From: CAIJMU01 sp035530275
Lineage (GTDB): Bacteria; Spirochaetota; Spirochaetia; Treponematales; Rectinemataceae
Reading direction: 5' to 3'
Length of the DNA stretch: 64,000 nt
NCBI GenBank assembly: GCA_035530275.1
Contig: DATKVC010000018.1
Span: 97,573-161,572, forward strand
This document shows positions 39,922 to 49,113 of the stretch, one piece after another. How positions within the stretch are numbered: the first letter of the stretch is position 1; each line of letters begins with the position of its first letter. The position numbers were made by a program, and so were the translations under genes. The notes beneath the pieces were generated by a model. It did no database searches. It was not told where the DNA came from and was given only the letters and a program-made list of their open reading frames with translations.

Positions 39922-41703
39922 ATGGAAACAATCACCATTGACGGACATTCCCTCGGCATCAAGGAAACGGTCCTCGTGGCGCGCTTCGGCGCCCGCGTCG
40001 AAATCGATCCGGAGGCGATAGAGCGGGTCGCCCGCTCCCGCGCCGTCGTCGATCGCTGTTTGGCGGAGGGACGGGTAAGCTACGGCATCACGACGGGTTT
40101 CGGCAAATTCTCCGACGTGCTGATCTCCCCCGACGAGAACGCGCTCCTCCAACACAACCTCATCGTCAGCCACGCCTGCGGCGTCGGCGAGCCCCTGCCC
40201 GAGGAGGTCGTGCGCGCCATGGCCCTCCTCCGCGCCAACGCCCTCGCGGTCGGCTATTCGGGCATTCGCATCGAGACCCTCGAAGCCCTCGTCAATCTCC
40301 TCAACGCCGGCATCGTACCGGTGATACCCGAGAAGGGATCGCTGGGCGCCTCGGGCGATCTCGCTCCCCTATCGCATCTCGTCCTCGTCCTCATCGGCGA
40401 AGGCGAGGCCTTCTATCGCGGCACGCGCATGCCCGGCGGCGCGGCGCTCAAGGCCGCGGGCCTCGCCCCCGTCGTCCTCGCAGCCAAGGAGGGCCTCGCC
40501 CTCATCAACGGCACCCAGGCGATGACGGCCATCGCCACCCTCGCCGTCTTCGACGCGTGGAAACTCCTCCGCACCGAGGACGTCGCCTGCGCCCTGAGCT
40601 TCCAGGCCCTGCAGGGCATCGTAGACGCCCTCGATCCCCGGGTGCACGCCCTGCGCGGTCAGGAAGGCCAGGAGGTGGCGGCCGAACGCCTGCGCGCCCT
40701 CCTCGAGGAATCGGGCTTCACGACGAGGCAGGGCCAGCTTCGCGTGCAGGATGCCTACGCCTTGCGCTGCGCCCCCCAGGTCCACGGCGCGAGCCGCGAC
40801 GCGCTCGCCTACGTAACCGGAGTCGTCGAGCGCGAACTCAACGCCGTCACCGACAATCCCCTCATCTTTCCCGGCCAAGACGGGGACTACGAAGACGAGT
40901 TCGACGATGATCTACGAAGGGGCCGTGACGAAGCCGAAGGCTTCGTCCCCGCCAATCCCGAAGGGATTGGCGGGGACGACATAATCTCCGGCGGCAACTT
41001 CCACGGCCAGCCCATCGCCCTCGCGATGGATTTCCTCGCGATCGCGATGTCCGAGCTCGCGAGCATCGCCGAACGCCGCATCGAGCGACTCGTAAACCCT
41101 TCGCTCTCGAACGGCCTCCCCGCCTTCCTCACGAGACAGGGAGGCCTCAACTCGGGTTTCATGATCGCCCAGTACGTCGCGGCCTCCCTCGTCTCGGAGA
41201 ACAAAATCCTCGCCCACCCGGCCAGCGTCGACTCGATTCCCTCGAGCGCCAACCAGGAAGACCACGTTTCGATGGGCACGATCGCCGCGCGCAAGGCCCG
41301 CTCCATCCTCGGCAACCTCCGCTCGGTGGTGGCAATCGAGCTTCTCGCCGCCTGCCAGGCCGTCGAGCTCCGCGCCGAACTCATGGACGTCGACCTCGCG
41401 GAGAATCTCTCCCCCGCGACCAAGGCCGCCTGGCGGGCCGTGCGCTCGGCCGTGCCCGGCCTCGGCCCCGATCGCGTGATGTACCAAGATATTCAGGCCG
41501 TCGAGGACATCGTCGCAGAGGGCACCGCCCTCAAGGCCGTCGAAGACGTCATCGGCGAGGAAGAGGACGAATTCGCCTGGGAAGAAGAGATCGAGGAAGA
41601 GGAATTCGAGGAAGAAGAGACCGAAGGCGCGGACGAAGGCGAGGCGACCGACGAGTACAACGAAGACGAGTCCTCCGGTGAGGGCGAGGAGGGGAACAAA
41701 TGA
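39922..41703 (+). CDS. hutH: Histidine ammonia-lyase with in-frame insertion and acidic tail
   Basis: HutH deaminates histidine to urocanate. The MIO-forming triad Ala-Ser-Gly is in GSLGASGDLAPLSHL at about residue 145, and the downstream segments ISGGNFHGQP, GGLNSGFMIAQY and PSSANQEDHVSMG are intact. At 593 residues it is about 80 longer than typical. About 34 extra residues (319-352) sit between NPLIFPG and DIISGGNFHG, and about 55 acidic residues (Glu-rich, from about 540) are added at the C-terminus. Most of the insertion is encoded by two perfect DNA hairpins. Because conserved blocks resume exactly in frame, the enzyme is probably active. The stop overlaps the hutU ATG in ATGA. Confidence 0.95.
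   Translation: METITIDGHSLGIKETVLVARFGARVEIDPEAIERVARSRAVVDRCLAEGRVSYGITTGFGKFSDVLISPDENALLQHNLIVSHACGVGEPLPEEVVRAMALLRANALAVGYSGIRIETLEALVNLLNAGIVPVIPEKGSLGASGDLAPLSHLVLVLIGEGEAFYRGTRMPGGAALKAAGLAPVVLAAKEGLALINGTQAMTAIATLAVFDAWKLLRTEDVACALSFQALQGIVDALDPRVHALRGQEGQEVAAERLRALLEESGFTTRQGQLRVQDAYALRCAPQVHGASRDALAYVTGVVERELNAVTDNPLIFPGQDGDYEDEFDDDLRRGRDEAEGFVPANPEGIGGDDIISGGNFHGQPIALAMDFLAIAMSELASIAERRIERLVNPSLSNGLPAFLTRQGGLNSGFMIAQYVAASLVSENKILAHPASVDSIPSSANQEDHVSMGTIAARKARSILGNLRSVVAIELLAACQAVELRAELMDVDLAENLSPATKAAWRAVRSAVPGLGPDRVMYQDIQAVEDIVAEGTALKAVEDVIGEEEDEFAWEEEIEEEEFEEEETEGADEGEATDEYNEDESSGEGEEGNK
40927..40979. repeat. Double palindrome inserted in frame inside hutH
   Basis: Hairpin one: GACGAAGCC (40927-40935) and its complement (40939-40947) around GAA. 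Hairpin two: a perfect 17-bp stem (40943-40959 with 40963-40979), also around GAA. The two share the TTCGTC arm, so they can form alternately. The element encodes residues about 336-353, which have no counterpart in typical HutH. It resembles in-frame palindromic elements known from Rickettsia (RPE) in style, not in sequence as far as I can tell. Confidence 0.8.
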
Positions 41704-43709
41704 CCAATGCCGATGTATTTTCAGCGATGAGACTGAGGCTCGATTTCGACGAGCTCCCCCCCGATCCGGTCTTCGAGCCCGGAATCAGGCGCGCCCCGCG
41801 CCGCGAGGCAGGGCTCACGAAGGCCCAGGAAGCCCTGGCACTCCGCAACGCCCTCCGCTACATCCCCGAAAAGTGGCACGAGAAGCTCGCGCCGGAGTTC
41901 CTCCGCGAGCTTCGGGAGCGCGGCCGGATCTACGGCTACCGTTTCAGGCCGGCGGGCCGCCTCCGCGGCAGGCCCATCGACGAGTACAAGGGCAAATGCG
42001 TCGAGGGCCGGGCCATGCAGGTGATGATCGACAACAACCTCGATTTCGACGTCGCCCTCTACCCCTATGAATTGGTAACATACGGCGAGACCGGGCAGGT
42101 CTGCCAGAACTGGATGCAATACCGGCTCATCAAGCGCTACCTCGAGGAGCTGGACGAATCGATGACCCTCGTGATGGAGTCGGGACACCCCTCGGGCCTC
42201 TTCAAGTCGCACCGCTTCGCGCCCCGCGCGATCATCACCAACGGCCTCATGGTCGGCATGTTCGACAACTCGAAGGACTTCGCCGTGGCCGCGGCCCTCG
42301 GCGTAGCCAACTACGGCCAGATGACGGCCGGCGGCTGGATGTACATCGGGCCCCAGGGCATCGTGCACGGCACCTTCAACACCATCCTCAACGCCGGCAG
42401 GCTCAAGCTCGGCGTGGCCACCGACGGCGACCTCCGCGGCAAGCTCTTCGTCACCTCGGGTCTCGGCGGCATGTCGGGGGCCCAGGGCAAGGCCGCGAAC
42501 ATCGCCAACGCCGCTTCGATCATCGCCGAGGTCGACCCGAGCCGCATCGAAACCCGCCATTCCCAGGGCTGGGTCGACGTCGTGGCGAAGAGCCCCGAAG
42601 AGGCCTTCCGCCTGGCGAAGGCCGCGCAGGCGGAGCGAAAGCCCCTCGCGGTGGCCTTTTTGGGCAACATCGTCGACCTCTTGGAGTACGCTGGTTCGCA
42701 TAACGTCTCCATCGACCTCCTCTCAGACCAGACCTCCTGCCACGCCGTATACGAGGGCGGCTACTGCCCCGCCGGCATCTCCTTCGAGGAGCGCACCCGG
42801 TTCCTTTCCGCCGACCCCGCGCAATTCCGCAACCTCGTCGACGCGAGCCTGCGCCGCCACTTCGAGGCTATCGGCAAGCTGGCGCACAAGGGCACCTACT
42901 TCTTCGACTACGGCAACTCCTTCCTCAAGGCCGTCTGGGACGCGGGCGTCAAGGAAGTCTCGAAGAACGGCTACGACGAAAAGGACGGCTTCATCTATCC
43001 CAGCTACGTCGAGGACATCCTCGGCCCCGAGCTCTTCGATTACGGCTACGGCCCCTTCCGCTGGGTCTGCCTCTCCGGAAGGCCCGAGGATCTCCGCAAG
43101 ACCGACGCGGCCGCGATGGCGGCCATCGACCCCAAGAGGCGCGGCCAAGATCGTGACAATTGGGTCTGGATTCGCGACGCGGAGAAGAATCGCCTCGTGG
43201 TCGGTACCCAGGCGCGCATCCTGTACCAGGACGCCCTCGGGCGCCGCGACATCGCCCTTAAATTCAACGAGATGGTGCGCAAGGGCGAGATCGGGCCGGT
43301 GATGCTCGGCCGCGACCACCACGACACGGGGGGCACCGACAGCCCCTTCCGCGAGACCTCGAACATCAAGGACGGCTCTAATGTAATGGCCGACATGGCC
43401 ACCCAGGTCTACGCGGGCAACGCGGCCCGGGGCATGAGCCTCGTCGCCCTCCACAACGGCGGAGGCGTGGGCGTCGGCAAGGCCATCAACGGCGGCTTCG
43501 GCCTCGTCCTCGATGGCTCGGAGAAGGTGGACGAGGTCATCCGGATGGCCCTCCCCTGGGACGCGATGGGCGGCGTCGCCCGACGCGCCTGGGCACGCAA
43601 CGAGCATGCGGTCGAGGTCGCCGCGGAGTACAACGCAAATCACGCCGACCTCGGACACATAACCCTGCCCTATGTCGTGGACGACGGACTGATAGAGCGC
43701 ACGCTGTAG
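41700..43709 (+). CDS. hutU: Urocanate hydratase
   Basis: This 669-residue protein is the long form of urocanase (many are about 555 residues). It converts urocanate to imidazolonepropionate with tightly bound NAD+. Characteristic segments are MESGHPSGLFKSH, GGWMYIGPQGIVHGTFNT, TSGLGGMSGAQGKA and the late GRDHHDTGGTDSPFRETSNI and HNGGGVGVGKAINGGFG. It is translationally coupled to hutH by a 4-base overlap. The later steps of the pathway (hutI and a hydrolase or formiminotransferase) are not in the window. Confidence 0.96.
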   Translation: MTNADVFSAMRLRLDFDELPPDPVFEPGIRRAPRREAGLTKAQEALALRNALRYIPEKWHEKLAPEFLRELRERGRIYGYRFRPAGRLRGRPIDEYKGKCVEGRAMQVMIDNNLDFDVALYPYELVTYGETGQVCQNWMQYRLIKRYLEELDESMTLVMESGHPSGLFKSHRFAPRAIITNGLMVGMFDNSKDFAVAAALGVANYGQMTAGGWMYIGPQGIVHGTFNTILNAGRLKLGVATDGDLRGKLFVTSGLGGMSGAQGKAANIANAASIIAEVDPSRIETRHSQGWVDVVAKSPEEAFRLAKAAQAERKPLAVAFLGNIVDLLEYAGSHNVSIDLLSDQTSCHAVYEGGYCPAGISFEERTRFLSADPAQFRNLVDASLRRHFEAIGKLAHKGTYFFDYGNSFLKAVWDAGVKEVSKNGYDEKDGFIYPSYVEDILGPELFDYGYGPFRWVCLSGRPEDLRKTDAAAMAAIDPKRRGQDRDNWVWIRDAEKNRLVVGTQARILYQDALGRRDIALKFNEMVRKGEIGPVMLGRDHHDTGGTDSPFRETSNIKDGSNVMADMATQVYAGNAARGMSLVALHNGGGVGVGKAINGGFGLVLDGSEKVDEVIRMALPWDAMGGVARRAWARNEHAVEVAAEYNANHADLGHITLPYVVDDGLIERTL

Positions 43710-43710
43710 C

Positions 43711-45003
43711 ATGGCGACAGGCGACAGCGGGGATCCGGCGCGTTACCTGAGAAAGCGCTACGCGCTCGCCCTCTCGTTCATAGCCCTCCTCGGCATCGCG
43801 AGCCAGGCGATCATCCAGTTCGCCCTCGCCCAGAACGACGACGCGGGGAGAGTCGTCAACATCGCGGGGCGGCAACGGATGCTCAGCCAGAAGATCGCGA
43901 AGACCTCCCTCGAAATCGGTCTCGCGAAACCCGGGCTGCGCGCCCCCTACATCGCCGAGCTCGACGAGGCCGTCGCTCTCTGGAGCGCCTCCCACGACGC
44001 CCTCCTCTTCGGTAGCCCGGAAATGGGGACGAAGGGAAGGAATAGCCCGACCATCCTCCGATTATTCCGCGCGATCGAGCCGAGCTACCATACCATCATC
44101 GACGCGGCGCATCGCCTGCGCGATCGCGCGGCCGACTCCCGCGCGACAGGCCCTGAGCTCGGGGCCCTCATCGAACCGATCGTCGCCAATGAGGACGGCT
44201 TCCTCGAGGGCATGGACGCGATAACCTTCCAGTATGACAAGGAGACGGGAGAAAGGGTGGCCTTCACTCGCCTTTTGGAGGCGACCCTCCTGGTCGTGAT
44301 GTTCGGCGTCCTCGCGCTGGAGCTCTTCTTCATCTTCATCCCCGGAGAAAAGCGCATAATTGGGTATTTCAACGATCTCGACAAGGCCCTCCGGCAGAAC
44401 AAGGACCTCCTTCGCGAGCTTCAACACCGCGTGAAGAACACCCTCGCCATGATATCGGGCATCGTTTCCTACACAAGGGAGACGCAAGCCTCCCAAGAGG
44501 CCATCGCCGCCCTCGACGGCCTCTTGGCCCGCGTCGATTCGGTCTCGGATCTTTACTCCCTGCTGTATTCCAACGCGTCGCATTCCGAGGTTCGACTGGA
44601 CGATTACCTGGCCAAGATAGTCGGAAGGATCGGCGCGATGAGCAACGGCATCTCAGTCGAGTCGAAGACAGAACCGCTCGTGCTGGAGGCGGGGAAGGCG
44701 GCTCCCTTCGGCATAATCGCGACGGAGCTTATTACCAACGCGATCAAGTACGCATTTCCGCGGGGAAGGCGCGGCAAGATCCTACTCTCCCTCCGCAAGA
44801 CGGCCACAGGCGCGGAGCTCGAAGTGCGCGATGACGGCATCGGCCCGCCGCCTGATTTTTCTTCGCCCGATAGATCCGGCACAGGGCTGCTCCTCGTGTC
44901 GGAACTCGCGACCCAGATCGGCGGCGATTTCCGCGCCGAGCCGGCCCATCCCGGCATGCGCTGCGTCGTCGCGTTCGCGGTATCCCCGACTCCTGCCGGC
45001 TGA
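43711..45003 (+). CDS. Sensor histidine kinase with PilJ-type extracytoplasmic domain
   Basis: This 430-residue kinase has membrane helices at about 18-40 and 188-211 flanking a periplasmic domain. That domain begins VNIAGRQRMLSQKIAKTSLEIGL, the hallmark of PilJ/NarX-like N-terminal sensors. The phosphoacceptor His is in LQHRVKN at about residue 239 (HisKA_2). The HATPase_c domain has ATELITNAIKYAF and VRDDGIGPPP. Its ATG lies one base after the hutU stop, so it is very likely co-expressed with histidine breakdown and may sense a related compound. No receiver gene is adjacent. Confidence 0.88.
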   Translation: MATGDSGDPARYLRKRYALALSFIALLGIASQAIIQFALAQNDDAGRVVNIAGRQRMLSQKIAKTSLEIGLAKPGLRAPYIAELDEAVALWSASHDALLFGSPEMGTKGRNSPTILRLFRAIEPSYHTIIDAAHRLRDRAADSRATGPELGALIEPIVANEDGFLEGMDAITFQYDKETGERVAFTRLLEATLLVVMFGVLALELFFIFIPGEKRIIGYFNDLDKALRQNKDLLRELQHRVKNTLAMISGIVSYTRETQASQEAIAALDGLLARVDSVSDLYSLLYSNASHSEVRLDDYLAKIVGRIGAMSNGISVESKTEPLVLEAGKAAPFGIIATELITNAIKYAFPRGRRGKILLSLRKTATGAELEVRDDGIGPPPDFSSPDRSGTGLLLVSELATQIGGDFRAEPAHPGMRCVVAFAVSPTPAG

Positions 45004-45054
45004 CATCGACCTGGAATCGAAAGTCGTTTTTCTCTCCTCGACTCGTCGCGACGA

Positions 45055-45873
45055 TCAGCCGGAATACCGCACCTTCACGAGACAGAGGCCCCAGGCTCCG
45101 AGGGCTCCGGGGAGGAGGGAGCGGTCGCCCGAAACGAGTGCCTTCGAAACCGCCTCGGGAGCGAGCCGCCCCTCCCCGGCCGCGAGAAGGGCAGCCGCCA
45201 TGATGCGCACCTGATTGTAGAGAAAGCTCTTGCCCTCGAAGTACAGGTCGACGAAGAGCGCCTTCCCGATCCCCGCGTTTTCGCCGCCGGAAGCCGCTCC
45301 GCCCGCGATGCCGGCAGCTCCGCCCCCACCGATCGAGACCGCCTCCACCCGCACCGCCTCGAGGCCTCGCCTCGCCTCCGCGTCCTTCGCGTTGGTGAAG
45401 GCCGAGAAGTCGTGCTCCCCCTCGAGCATCCTACCAATGCTGCGCATCGCCTCGAGATCGAGGGGACCCGCGACATGGTGACTGTAGCGCCTCGCGAAGG
45501 GATCGGGCCGACCTCCGACGTGGAGACGGTAGCGATAGAGCTTCGACTTCGCGCGGAATCGCGCGTGAAAGCGCGGATCGACCTCGCGGATCGATCTGGC
45601 GACGATGTCGGGTGGAAGCTCTCGATCGAGGGCCGCGAGGATGGCAGCCTGGGGCTTGGGGCTCCGCGAATGGAAGCTCGCGGCCTGCCCCTCCGCATGG
45701 ACGCCGCGATCGGTGCGACTCGCGCCCGTGACCTCGATCGGCTCGCCGAGGGCCGCCGACACGGCCTTTTCCACGACAGCCTGGAGGCTCGGCTTGCCGT
45801 CGGGCAGCCGCTGCCAGCCTTCGTAGTCCGTTCCATCGTAGGCGAATTCGACGAGATAGTTCTTGCGCCCCAT
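45055..45873 (-). CDS. truA: tRNA pseudouridine synthase A
   Basis: This 272-residue TruA makes pseudouridine at positions 38-40 of tRNA anticodon arms. The catalytic Asp is in GASRTDRGVHAEGQ at about residue 53. Other family segments are RKNYLVEFAYDGTDYEGWQ, KSKLYRYRLHVGG and GKSFLYNQVRIM. The ATG at 45873 is chosen for its canonical N-terminus and the GGAGG 6 bases upstream. A Gly/Ala-rich insertion (about residues 185-205) lies before the last strand; similar loops vary among family members. Confidence 0.95.
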   Translation of the reverse strand: MGRKNYLVEFAYDGTDYEGWQRLPDGKPSLQAVVEKAVSAALGEPIEVTGASRTDRGVHAEGQAASFHSRSPKPQAAILAALDRELPPDIVARSIREVDPRFHARFRAKSKLYRYRLHVGGRPDPFARRYSHHVAGPLDLEAMRSIGRMLEGEHDFSAFTNAKDAEARRGLEAVRVEAVSIGGGGAAGIAGGAASGGENAGIGKALFVDLYFEGKSFLYNQVRIMAAALLAAGEGRLAPEAVSKALVSGDRSLLPGALGAWGLCLVKVRYSG

Positions 45874-46007
45874 GTTTCCCCTCCGCCCTCGCAACGTCGT
45901 CGCCGAATCCGAAGGCGGCGGCCCGGCGAAGGGATATCGTAGCCCGCGACGCCCTTCCTTGGCCACTGCCGATACTCACAATGCCCAAGAGCCGGACTCG
46001 GGAAGCG

Positions 46008-46802
46008 TCACGCGCCCGTGACGCTCCGCTCCTTCCACCTCCGGCCGATGAGTTCGGCGATGAGGGCGGGCGGGAGCGCCCCTCCCAGGAATCCGAGCAG
46101 CCGATTGACGAGGCCGGGAATGTACAGGCCCCTCCCCGCCTCGGCGCGGTCGAGGGAGCCCGCCGCCGCGACTCCGAGGTTGGTCGTCGTGAGACTGCCG
46201 GCGAGCCCCTGGGCCTCGATGGCCCGGATGACGGCGGGATGCGAGGGAAGGCCGGCCGGGCAGAGAGCCATGACGGTAACCCCGCTCCGCCTAAGCTCGC
46301 TGTTGAGGGCCCGTGAAAAGTCGAGGAGAAAGCGTTTGGACGCAGCGTAGACGGCCTTTATCGGCATGGGGTAGAAGGCGGCGAGGCTCGCTACGTTGAT
46401 GATCGCGAGGGAGGCGAGGGGCGCCTTGAACTCGAGGGAGCGGCGCGTCATCGCGACCACCGATTCGATGTTGAGTCGCACGATCGTCTCGAGCTCCTCC
46501 GGCCTCCGCTCCGCGAAGGGGCCCTCGAAATCGACGCCGGCGACGTTCACGAGGAGGCCGAGGCTACGACCGAGACTTCGCACTCTGTCCCACAGGCCCG
46601 CGCGGGCGTCGGGGTCGGTGAGGTCGCAGGCATGGCAATGGATAACCACGCCGTGCATCCGCGAGAGCCCCTCGGCAAGGACTCGGAGGCGGGTCTCGTC
46701 GAGGTCGGTGATGAAGAGATCGTAGCCTCGCGCGGCGCACTCGGCCGCGAAGGCCTTGCCGAGGCCCCCCACGGCCCCGGTGACGAGGGCGAGCCTCCTC
46801 AT
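46008..46802 (-). CDS. Short-chain dehydrogenase/reductase (SDR), operon gene 4
   Basis: This 264-residue classical SDR has the cofactor motif TGAVGGLGKAFA at the N-terminus and an Asp after the second strand (ITDLDETRL), which favours NAD(H). It also has the NVAG strand and the active-site YAASK. Its ATG overlaps the upstream SDR stop in ATGA. The C-terminus carries a hydrophobic stretch (NRLLGFLGGALPPALIAELIG) that may contact membrane or substrate. The substrate is unknown. It is the last gene of the PadR-led minus-strand operon. Confidence 0.88.
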   Translation of the reverse strand: MRRLALVTGAVGGLGKAFAAECAARGYDLFITDLDETRLRVLAEGLSRMHGVVIHCHACDLTDPDARAGLWDRVRSLGRSLGLLVNVAGVDFEGPFAERRPEELETIVRLNIESVVAMTRRSLEFKAPLASLAIINVASLAAFYPMPIKAVYAASKRFLLDFSRALNSELRRSGVTVMALCPAGLPSHPAVIRAIEAQGLAGSLTTTNLGVAAAGSLDRAEAGRGLYIPGLVNRLLGFLGGALPPALIAELIGRRWKERSVTGA

Positions 46803-47671
46803 TGCGGCCTCCCCGTCGCGACGGGCTCGCCGCAGAGCCGTTCCGAGAGCTCCCACAGCCCGCGACCCTCTCCCTCGTCGAAGGCGCGGCGACTCGGGTT
46901 GACGGGGCGGAGATCCTTCCAATAGGGAGCTTCGGCATCGGCAAGAGCGGGTTCGGCGACGAGGTGGACGATCGTCCGCGCGGCCTCCTCCGGCCTGACG
47001 CCACCCTTCCGTCGCCACCTCCACACGAAGGCGACGATGCCGCCCCCCTTCTCGCCGATCGCGGTATCGACGAGGCCGGGATCGACGGCGTAGGCGCGCG
47101 GTCCCCTACCCTCCGCCCTTCTCCGATTGTATTCGACGGTGAAGAGGACATTCGCGAGCTTGGACTGCTTGTATGCGGAAAGCGGATTATAGCTCCGTCG
47201 CATCATCACGTCCTTCCAATGGATGCGCGCCCCACGATGCGAGCCGGAGCTCGTGGTCACGATCCGCGCCTCTCCCGCGCAACGCAGCTCGACGTCGAGC
47301 TCCCGGGCGAGGAGGAAGCCCGAAAGGTGGTTGACCGCGAATTGGGACTCGAAGCCGTCTTCGGTGACCGTGTACCATGCGGGCACGGTTCCGGCGTTGA
47401 GGACGAGGGCCTCGAGACCTCCCTCGTTGTCCGCGTGGACGAGGCTCCTGATGCGTTCCGCGAGGCCAAGGACCTCCCGTCGCGAACCGAGATCTGCCGC
47501 GAGGAACACGACTTCCGCTCCGGGCGCCGCCGCCCTGACCGCGGCCTCAGCTGCGGCGCAGCGCCCAGGGTCCCTTCCGGTACCGATGACTCGCCAACCT
47601 TCGCGGGCCAAGGCCACCGCCGCGGCCAAACCTATGCCCGAGGTCGAACCAGTTATGACGACATGCTTCAT
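46799..47671 (-). CDS. Short-chain dehydrogenase/reductase (SDR), retinol dehydrogenase-like, operon gene 3
   Basis: This 290-residue SDR has TGSTSGIGLAAAVAL at the start and an Arg after strand two (GTGRDPGRC), suggesting NADP(H). It also has a LVLNAGT strand (the NAG motif) and the active-site YKQSK. FAVNHLSGFLLARELDVELRCAGEARIVTTSSGSHRGARIHWKD resembles the retinol dehydrogenase/WW-domain oxidoreductase branch of SDRs. Substrates are therefore likely to be lipophilic alcohols or ketones; this is inference. It lies 36 bases after the HAAS-domain gene. Confidence 0.87.
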   Translation of the reverse strand: MKHVVITGSTSGIGLAAAVALAREGWRVIGTGRDPGRCAAAEAAVRAAAPGAEVVFLAADLGSRREVLGLAERIRSLVHADNEGGLEALVLNAGTVPAWYTVTEDGFESQFAVNHLSGFLLARELDVELRCAGEARIVTTSSGSHRGARIHWKDVMMRRSYNPLSAYKQSKLANVLFTVEYNRRRAEGRGPRAYAVDPGLVDTAIGEKGGGIVAFVWRWRRKGGVRPEEAARTIVHLVAEPALADAEAPYWKDLRPVNPSRRAFDEGEGRGLWELSERLCGEPVATGRPQ

Positions 47672-47707
47672 CTCATGGCTCCTTCGCGCCGCGCCTGCTC
47701 CGCGCTC

Positions 47708-48781
47708 TCACTTTCCGCCCCCGAGGGGCCCGAGGTCGACGCTGCCGCCGACGCTCACCGCCTCGATTCGTCCGGGCTTCCAACCGATGGGCACCTCGAG
47801 GCGGATCGCCGTCGTGCCGCGATGGGCTGCCGCCAGCCTTAGGAAGGGCAAACGCCCGTTCGAGACCTCACTGAATTCGAGGCGTCCGCCTTCAATCGCG
47901 AAGCTGCCCCTCATCCAGTCCGGCTCTTCGTAGATGGCCCGCACCGTGCCCGGATGATCGCTCGACGCGACCACTGCGATGTCGGAATTCAAGGTCGAAA
48001 TCGCAATCGAATCGATCGCGGAAAGCTTCCACTCGCCCGACCTCGTCGCAAGCTCTGCAGGCCTGATGGAATCCCAGATCGAGAAATAGCGCGTGCCGAT
48101 CCCCGAAAAGACGACGAGGGCGACACCCAGGATGAAGGCCCCGCCCGCCGCAAAGGCCAGCGCCTTCCCGCGACCGCCGCGCCGGGGCTTCGGCGCCTGG
48201 ATGGTCCTCCCCTCCCTGCCCAGGCCCTTCCTCATGAGACCGAGGGTGAAGCGCGCCAGGGCGTCGGCTGAAAATCGCAAGACCGCGGCGAGCAGGCCGA
48301 AAACCGAAACGCCGATGATGCCTATCCCCGCCGCGCCGACCTTCGAGGCAGGGAAGGCGGAGCTGACGTCGAGGTAGGCGAGGATCCCCGCCGTCACGCT
48401 CGCGAAGACTCCGAGCAGGCAGGCGAAGGCGAGCACGTACAAAGCCATGGCGAGGAGATAGGGCAGGGCCGCGGCCGACACGAGGCTCGCCCGGCCCGCG
48501 GCTCCGGCGAGACGCCCCATGCCCCCGTGTGCGGCTCGAGTCAGGGTACCCGGACCGGGCGCTGTTTCCGCTCGGCTGATCGAAGCCTCCGAGCGGAGGT
48601 TGGCGATCAAGTCCTCGACCTTCCCCAGTCTTTCGAGAACCTCGGCCTCGGTCTTGCCGGCCTCCAAGGCCTCGGCGGCGAATTCCTCATAATAGGAAAG
48701 AGCGTCATTGACCTGCTCGGCCCCGAGATTCTCGAGTCCCTCGCGGGCCGCTGCGAAGAATCCATCAATTCCCATCGGCAT
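47708..48781 (-). CDS. HAAS/DUF1700-type membrane protein partnered with PadR
   Basis: This 357-residue protein begins with a helical HAAS-like domain (GIDGFFAAAREGLENLGAEQVNDALSYYEEFAAEALEAGKTEAEVLERLGKVEDLI). Three membrane segments (about 110-145, 155-185 and 215-238) and a beta-rich extracytoplasmic C-terminus follow. HAAS-domain proteins are commonly encoded right after PadR regulators and are thought to be their membrane partners. The ATG at 48781 has GGAGG 8 bases upstream and overlaps the PadR gene by 17 bases; a GTG at 48790 is an alternative. Confidence 0.8.
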   Translation of the reverse strand: MPMGIDGFFAAAREGLENLGAEQVNDALSYYEEFAAEALEAGKTEAEVLERLGKVEDLIANLRSEASISRAETAPGPGTLTRAAHGGMGRLAGAAGRASLVSAAALPYLLAMALYVLAFACLLGVFASVTAGILAYLDVSSAFPASKVGAAGIGIIGVSVFGLLAAVLRFSADALARFTLGLMRKGLGREGRTIQAPKPRRGGRGKALAFAAGGAFILGVALVVFSGIGTRYFSIWDSIRPAELATRSGEWKLSAIDSIAISTLNSDIAVVASSDHPGTVRAIYEEPDWMRGSFAIEGGRLEFSEVSNGRLPFLRLAAAHRGTTAIRLEVPIGWKPGRIEAVSVGGSVDLGPLGGGK

Positions 48782-49094
48782 TTTTGTCACCTCCCCGGGT
48801 CACGACCGCGATGACCTTCTCCAGTTCGCCCAGCTCCCTCACGTGATGCGCGAGGCTTTCCCTCCCCTGCTCCGTGAGGGCGTAATATTTCCTAAGTCGA
48901 CCCCTGTACTCCACCGAGCGGGTCTCCAGGCAAGCCTGGGCCTCGAGCCGCCGCAATACGGGGTAGAGGGCCGTCTCGGAAATCCCGATGATCGCCGAGA
49001 TCCGTTCGGAGAGCTCGTAGCCGTAGGTCTCACCCCCTCCGATAAGGGCCAGGACCAGGGGCTCGAGGATTCCTTTCTTGAGTTGTGCGTCCAT
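48765..49094 (-). CDS. PadR family transcriptional regulator
   Basis: This 109-residue winged-helix repressor matches PadR: KKGILEPLVLALIGGGETYGYELSERISAIIGISETALYPVLRRLEAQACLETR and the YYALTEQGRESLAHHVRELGEL C-terminal helix. The ATG at 49094 is preferred because GAAGGAAAG lies just upstream and a near-perfect promoter lies at 49114-49142. It should repress its own operon in the absence of an inducer, and perhaps the divergent esterase operon. Confidence 0.9.
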   Translation of the reverse strand: MDAQLKKGILEPLVLALIGGGETYGYELSERISAIIGISETALYPVLRRLEAQACLETRSVEYRGRLRKYYALTEQGRESLAHHVRELGELEKVIAVVTRGGDKNADGN

Positions 49095-49113
49095 TTTCTT
49101 TCCTTCAGACAAT

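Noticed and set aside
40927..40979. The hutH palindrome as a transcription terminator
   Set aside because: It lies inside an intact coding frame with conserved sequence on both sides and has no T-run.
45874..45966. Upstream extension of TruA to 45966
   Set aside because: The extra 31 residues do not resemble TruA, and the ATG at 45873 has a good Shine-Dalgarno and the canonical N-terminus.
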